The position numbers and the translations under genes were made by a program. A DNA stretch of 64,000 nucleotides from Cheilinus undulatus. Lineage: Eukaryota > Chordata > Actinopteri > Labriformes > Labridae. Position 1 is the stretch's first letter. Every line of letters begins with the position of its first letter. Shown here in pieces: positions 59,380 to 64,000 of this stretch. The notes below the pieces were generated by a model. It saw only the letters and a program-made list of their open reading frames with translations. It ran no database searches and had not been told where the DNA came from. The DNA is taken from NCBI RefSeq assembly GCF_018320785.1, contig NC_054877.1:24100329-24164328 (forward strand), given 5' to 3'.

Positions 59380-62300
59380 TTTAATAACTATTTCTTTTTA
59401 TTCGACAGTCCTGATTTTAAATTGTGTGAAAGACTAGAATGGTTCTCTTTCTAGGTAACCAAGGCCTGAAATGTGAATAAAATTAAATGTGTATTGCAGC
59501 TAGTGGTTATAACTGCTTGTATTTTTTCCCCCCGTAAAACCTGTGTACACTTGTTTAGATATTGATCCACAATTTGACAACTGTAACAAGTCCCAATTTA
59601 TTAGGCTTTCCTGCCTTCCTGTGCAGAGTCTGCTTGTTATTACTATGCACTCCCCTGAGGCTCATTATGTCTGGAACTGGAGGACATGAAATAATGGTTT
59701 CACAGGGGACACAAGTCCCAGCAGAAATACCATTTCGGGCATGTAAAACTTCCACCTGTGTGTGTGTTTGCTTGTTGTCTTTTGTTAATTGTCCGGGCTT
59801 GCCATTTGGACACTGAAATGCCAAGTGTGTACTTCTGGTCACACCCTATGAAAGTGCTAAATTGACTGTTGTCATGGATATCTAAATGTGACTGGGGCTG
59901 AGTTTGAAGTTTGGTGTTATTTACAGAGACAATGGCTCTCGCTCATTAATGGCTTTGATTGGGAGCCTGCATGCCACCTGAGGATTTTAATGGAGAGCAA
60001 TCAAAAGTGGGCTTTGTGCTATCACAAAGCAGAGGCAGAAATGCTCTGTAGGTGTTGTGAATGTGCTCTCTAAGCTTGCACTTCTGCTAATATTGAGAAA
60101 GCTTCATGAACCAGACAGCTTCTGTGTCACCAACATGCCAATCTCTGCGGGGTTTTTTTACAATTGCAGAATAAATAGGGACCAAAGCTGCCATCAGTGA
60201 GCTAAAGGGGTGATGAGGATGTCATTGACAGAACTGCTAAACCTGCAAGAGATAGTGAAACACAATCACATACTTTGCACAGCTCTGGATTCTGCAACAC
60301 TGTATTGTTATCTGTAATTGTAATGACCTTACCTGGAAAGTGTTGTTCTGATGCGTGCGAGGAGGACTGGTGACTCATCTAGTTTGCATTTTCTGTAACT
60401 GTGCTTATCTCAAAGTGTCTCTATTCTGCAGCACAGTTCATACCTTCCTGTCTCCCGTCCCTGCCTCTGTGTGTGCGGATTAGTAAACCTTTGCTGCTGC
60501 TGATTCACACTTTACCCACAACACAATCCAGGAAGTACACTACTTTAAACAAAAACATGTAGATTTTCCATATGATGTCAGTTAAACAAACAGAGCAAGT
60601 GGGCTCTTAATAACGTCTTGTTTCTGTTTTTCAGCTTAGACCACACTCATGTCCTTTAAAAGAACATTTGTTTCTGTGGCATTTGGTGCCTTGAGTACAA
60701 TAACTAAGTACTAGAATAATATGCTGCTTTCACAAACTCCTTTTTGCAGATAACAAATGCAGCAGTCAGATAATTTATGTACCCCAGAGAGCCATGGGAA
60801 TCTCTCTTTCAGTCTCACTCAGTCCTGTCTGCTTCATCCCCTCTTTTGTTTCATCTCCATATTCCTCTCTGTGTCTGCCTCTCTCTCATATCTGTCGATA
60901 AAGTCTATTAGGAGTCTGACAGCCACAGGGGATCATTTCTTTTTGAAGACACTTCACACCAAACACTTAAAACAGTGATTGTTATTAAGAAACTGCTGCT
61001 GTGGTAGCTGAATAAACTCTCTGTAATGGCTGGTTTAAGGCTATATGTTCCCAACATGAAGTGTTTTGATAATGCTGCTGTTTGTCAACAAATTGTCCCT
61101 GTTTTGCTGTGTAGTCTAAAAACCTATGTTAAAAGGGTACTTTGAGATCTGTTCAGGATCATGTTAGGATTTACAGTATTTGTAAAGACACTAGAGCAAC
61201 GCTACGTCAGAGTAACGTCGCCACCCAGTAGCCGGCGTTTCTCTTCAGTGATCGTGGGAAGGCTCTCTGCAGACAAGTCAATGTCTCACTCGCTTTGCTT
61301 AGTCAGGCCTAACACGCTCCAGGCAGATCACCCTCTGCTTGCATATAAATTAAAGCAGATAGCAGCATCCATGTTTTATTATCTGCTTTTCTGCTCAGTG
61401 CTGCTTCAAACTTCACACTGTGAGGTGGTGCTTGTTTCACAGAGGCTAATGATGGCAGAGGCGACCTCACTCGCATGTTTCAGGCTGAGGATGAGTAACG
61501 ACCACGGCCATGAATTTATGGAAAGCACTGCAAATGAATGATCTGTGATTCATTGCCTTTTTTCATGCTCCCATTACAGCCCCAAGATATACCTTTGTTT
61601 ATGATTGACACTTAAGGCATGATACATGCATGTGCAACATATTGAAAATAGAAACAGATGTGACTCACATTAAGTCCTGGATCTTACAGAAAGCTTTATT
61701 TTTCCAAAAAGGTTACTTTTTAGAAATCTTTTCTCCACTCAGGCCATGATGACTGGCTTAGTCATACTGTAATCAACACATTCACACCAGTATCCTGTTT
61801 ACAATGTGGCTCATATGTATGGTGACAAATTTTCAGCTGCATCCTGAACTCCAGAATATTTGCCTTGTGTTGAGGATGCTGACAACTGTACTGGGTGAAG
61901 TGTAGGATTACTTGCAATTTTTATAAATAGGGAAATCTTGCTGGGCTCATGTTGATCCAGTAATTCTTAGAACAGTTTGTTTGCAGCAAATCACTGAAAG
62001 CATTCTTCAAACTCATTAGCCCTGTGAATGATCAAGTACTGTTACAGCTATAACCTGATTAAAGATCAATCCTTATCACCACTCACTCATGCTGAGGTTC
62101 TATTATTTAACATTATAACATGAAGTTTCTTTTCCTCCGTTGAGGGGCGCTGTGTACAACACTTAGTTCGACTTAAGTGACTTTAGTGAGGCAAATAAGA
62201 CTGTGGCAGAATAGATTTGACTGTGGTGCTGTGCCACAGTTTAGGTTGGGAAACACTGAGCTGCCTGAGCTGCACAGTCTGCTAGGTGCTTGAGTTTTCC

Positions 62301-63080
62301 TCCATGCCACTTCCATGTAGCTGACTGGATGGGGCAGTATCAAGCAACTTTTCTTGTTCTTTTTGGTTTCCAGGCAGGCTACATACCTTGCAACACCTGG
62401 CTGCCTTTAACATGACTAAACAGCCGGTAGTGTGTTTCTAGGGAGATGGTGCACCAATAGAGAGAATTACAAAGGAAAAAAATGGAAATAAAGGGCACAG
62501 CAATTTGCCAGTTAGAGGCTTTAAATGCTGGTTTTGATTATTTATCAATTAATCACCGAACCCTAACTGTATGTTTGGGTGTGGGTAATTGTATAATGCC
62601 ACTCTAGTAAATGAATAAACAAAGTTGAGGAGCATATTTTGTCCAATTGCAGTAGGATACACATTGTTGATGTCAGGTCAGGGTGTCATACCTGATGGTA
62701 GATGCAAGAAAAATTCAGGCAAATCATGGTTGTCAGTCATCTCAGAAACATCATTGAATATGTCACACTGCAAGAGCGTTTGTCATTCCTGATGTTTATA
62801 TTTGGCCTGTCATTTGACGATAGAATGTGCCAAAGCAGTCAGGCCGAAATCTGGCTAACATTGTGCCCTCTGATCCAGCATAAGTGAACCTTAATTGCCA
62901 CAAGTTCTCTGAAAATGTAGACTTATTGTTGCTTGCATAGTTATATGCTTGGAACATAGCTGACTAAGTATCTGCATTAGACTGACCGACAGCCTTCATG
63001 CCAAAAGTTAAAAGGTGTTTTCACAGTGCATTTCTGCGGCAGCACCATAATAAAGCTCTGCTGTTATTTAATGGTAAGGA
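59380..63080. other. Presumed ASIC intron with conserved-element-like stretches
   Basis: Segments near 59590-60080 and 61150-61560 are complex and free of recognised repeats. Open frames there (for example 61161-61541) lack family resemblance, splice context or codon character I can support. No gene called. Confidence 0.35.
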
Positions 63081-63082
63081 CT

Positions 63083-63287
63083 AAAGCTTGTATAGCACTT
63101 TTCTAGTCTTCAATGGGTCACACCTATTCACACCCTTTCACTCCATTAAGTACACTGATAGCAGAGATTGCTAAAGTTAAGTCACCAGAGGACATATCAA
63201 TATGTGACTGCAGGAGCTGGGGATCGAACACACGACTCTCCAATTATAGAACAACTGACTCTACCTACTGAGCCACTGTGGCTCACC
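63083..63287 (-). repeat. tRNA-derived SINE, second family, reverse
   Basis: The reverse strand starts GAGCCACAGTGGCTCAGTAGG, has GTTCGATCCCC as B box and ends CTATACAAGCTTTAG, as in the 52661 copy. Confidence 0.75.
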
Positions 63288-63358
63288 TCTGAGTCAGCCT
63301 AATGTATGCCCTAAATTCAGTAATGATGGTTTGTGTTAGCTCAAAACAATTGCCCACA

Positions 63359-63567
63359 GTCTACAACAATGGTTCCCAAATGATGAGCCACAGCACACTT
63401 GGGTGCCTTGAGGCAAGTAAGGTGTGCAGTAAGAATAACAACTAAAGTTAATATCACAAGTTTTAAAGAGGCTGTTTCGTATGGATATTGGACACAGTGT
63501 TCTTTAGATTCTGCCCTGATCTTATGCATGCTTTGGGCAACAAAGGTTGAAAACCACTAGTCTACAA
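63359..63567. mobile_element. hAT MITE with perfect 8-bp TSD
   Basis: The element spans 63367-63559, starts CAATGGTTCCCAAATG and ends TTGAAAACCACTA; GTCTACAA is duplicated at 63359-63366 and 63560-63567. Only 193 bp. The GGTGCCTTGAGGCAAG / TTTGGGCAACAAAGG parts relate it to 4729-5472. Confidence 0.75.
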
Positions 63568-63569
63568 AC

Positions 63570-64000
63570 AACTGTCATTAGAATAAAATCTCAACAAAGA
63601 GCAGACTAGGAGCAGTGTCTTAACATGGCTCAGTGCTTAGAATAGTTCACTTGAACAACCCAAAATGTCTGAGATTATTGTCCTTCCTACTATAGAATGT
63701 CTCCACTTTATATTTTGTCTCTTTGAGAGCATTGACAGGCTCCTTTTATAACAGTAAAATTCCCTGCTTTGAATGGATCATGGTTGAAAGTCTTTAAAAA
63801 GGATAAAATAATCCGATCTGATACTTTGTGTAAAGGCTCTGTGTTTACAAGACCTACTGCTGGCCTGAGCTTCTTTATTTGGGCTTTAAACTTTCAAATA
63901 TTTGAGTTTTTGTCTTCCCTTGTGGCTTGTCTGAAAGTCTGCAGTGTCTTTGTAATACCAGCTCCTACAGTACACAGCCAGCACAGCAAAACGTGTCACT
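63570..64000. other. Window end, no feature seen
   Basis: AT-rich sequence, presumed ASIC intron or downstream DNA; nothing recognised. Confidence 0.4.

Noticed and set aside
61161-61541. Possible protein-coding exon of 126 codons
   Set aside because: No recognised family, no supporting splice context; listed only as a possible conserved noncoding island.

Overview
The window looks like nuclear DNA of a ray-finned fish, probably a percomorph-type teleost. Coding sequence is sparse and split by introns with GT-AG signals. The intergenic DNA is AT-rich and holds many tRNA-derived SINEs, nested hAT elements, TTAA-target MITEs, a Tc1-like element, a 5'-truncated L1/Tx1-type LINE and a Penelope-like element. 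The genes match human 7q36.1 (GBX1, ASB10, ABCF2/H2BK1, ASIC3), a syntenic block recalled from general knowledge.

Region 1-8.6 kb holds asb10 on the minus strand, an ankyrin-repeat and SOCS-box protein of the Cullin5 ubiquitin ligase type. Its exons can be joined base by base into frames of 465 and 437 residues. The two forms differ only in the first coding exon (1A or 1B), and the last intron begins with GC instead of GT. Intron DNA at 3.8-5.8 kb holds two SINEs and a stack of nested hAT-like elements.

Region 8.6-14.5 kb is mostly unique, AT-rich noncoding DNA with stretches that resemble conserved regulatory elements. At 14.5-15.0 kb lies a two-exon H2B variant on the minus strand, 116 residues long, with an AATAAA signal and no visible histone stem-loop. 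It is best explained as H2B.K (h2bk1).

Region 15-27 kb is intergenic, with SINEs, an L1 fragment and MITE fragments. A GA-rich and C-run-rich segment at 27.0-27.7 kb precedes the first coding exon of an acid-sensing ion channel gene (plus strand, 28103-28657). No later ASIC exon was recognised, so the remaining 35 kb is probably its first intron or includes exons I missed.

That 35 kb is dominated by transposon relics: a 1.5 kb hAT element with perfect 8-bp duplications (33.0-34.6 kb), nested TTAA MITEs (35.6-36.7 kb), a Penelope-like fragment with a GIY-YIG domain (41.3-42.8 kb), hAT-type MITEs (45.8, 50.8, 51.6 and 63.4 kb), a candidate solo LTR (55.6 kb) and a Tc1-like copy between direct repeats (57.8 kb). 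No clear CRISPR array, rRNA, functional tRNA or bacterial-type operon was seen. Each gene appears to be an independent eukaryotic transcription unit.
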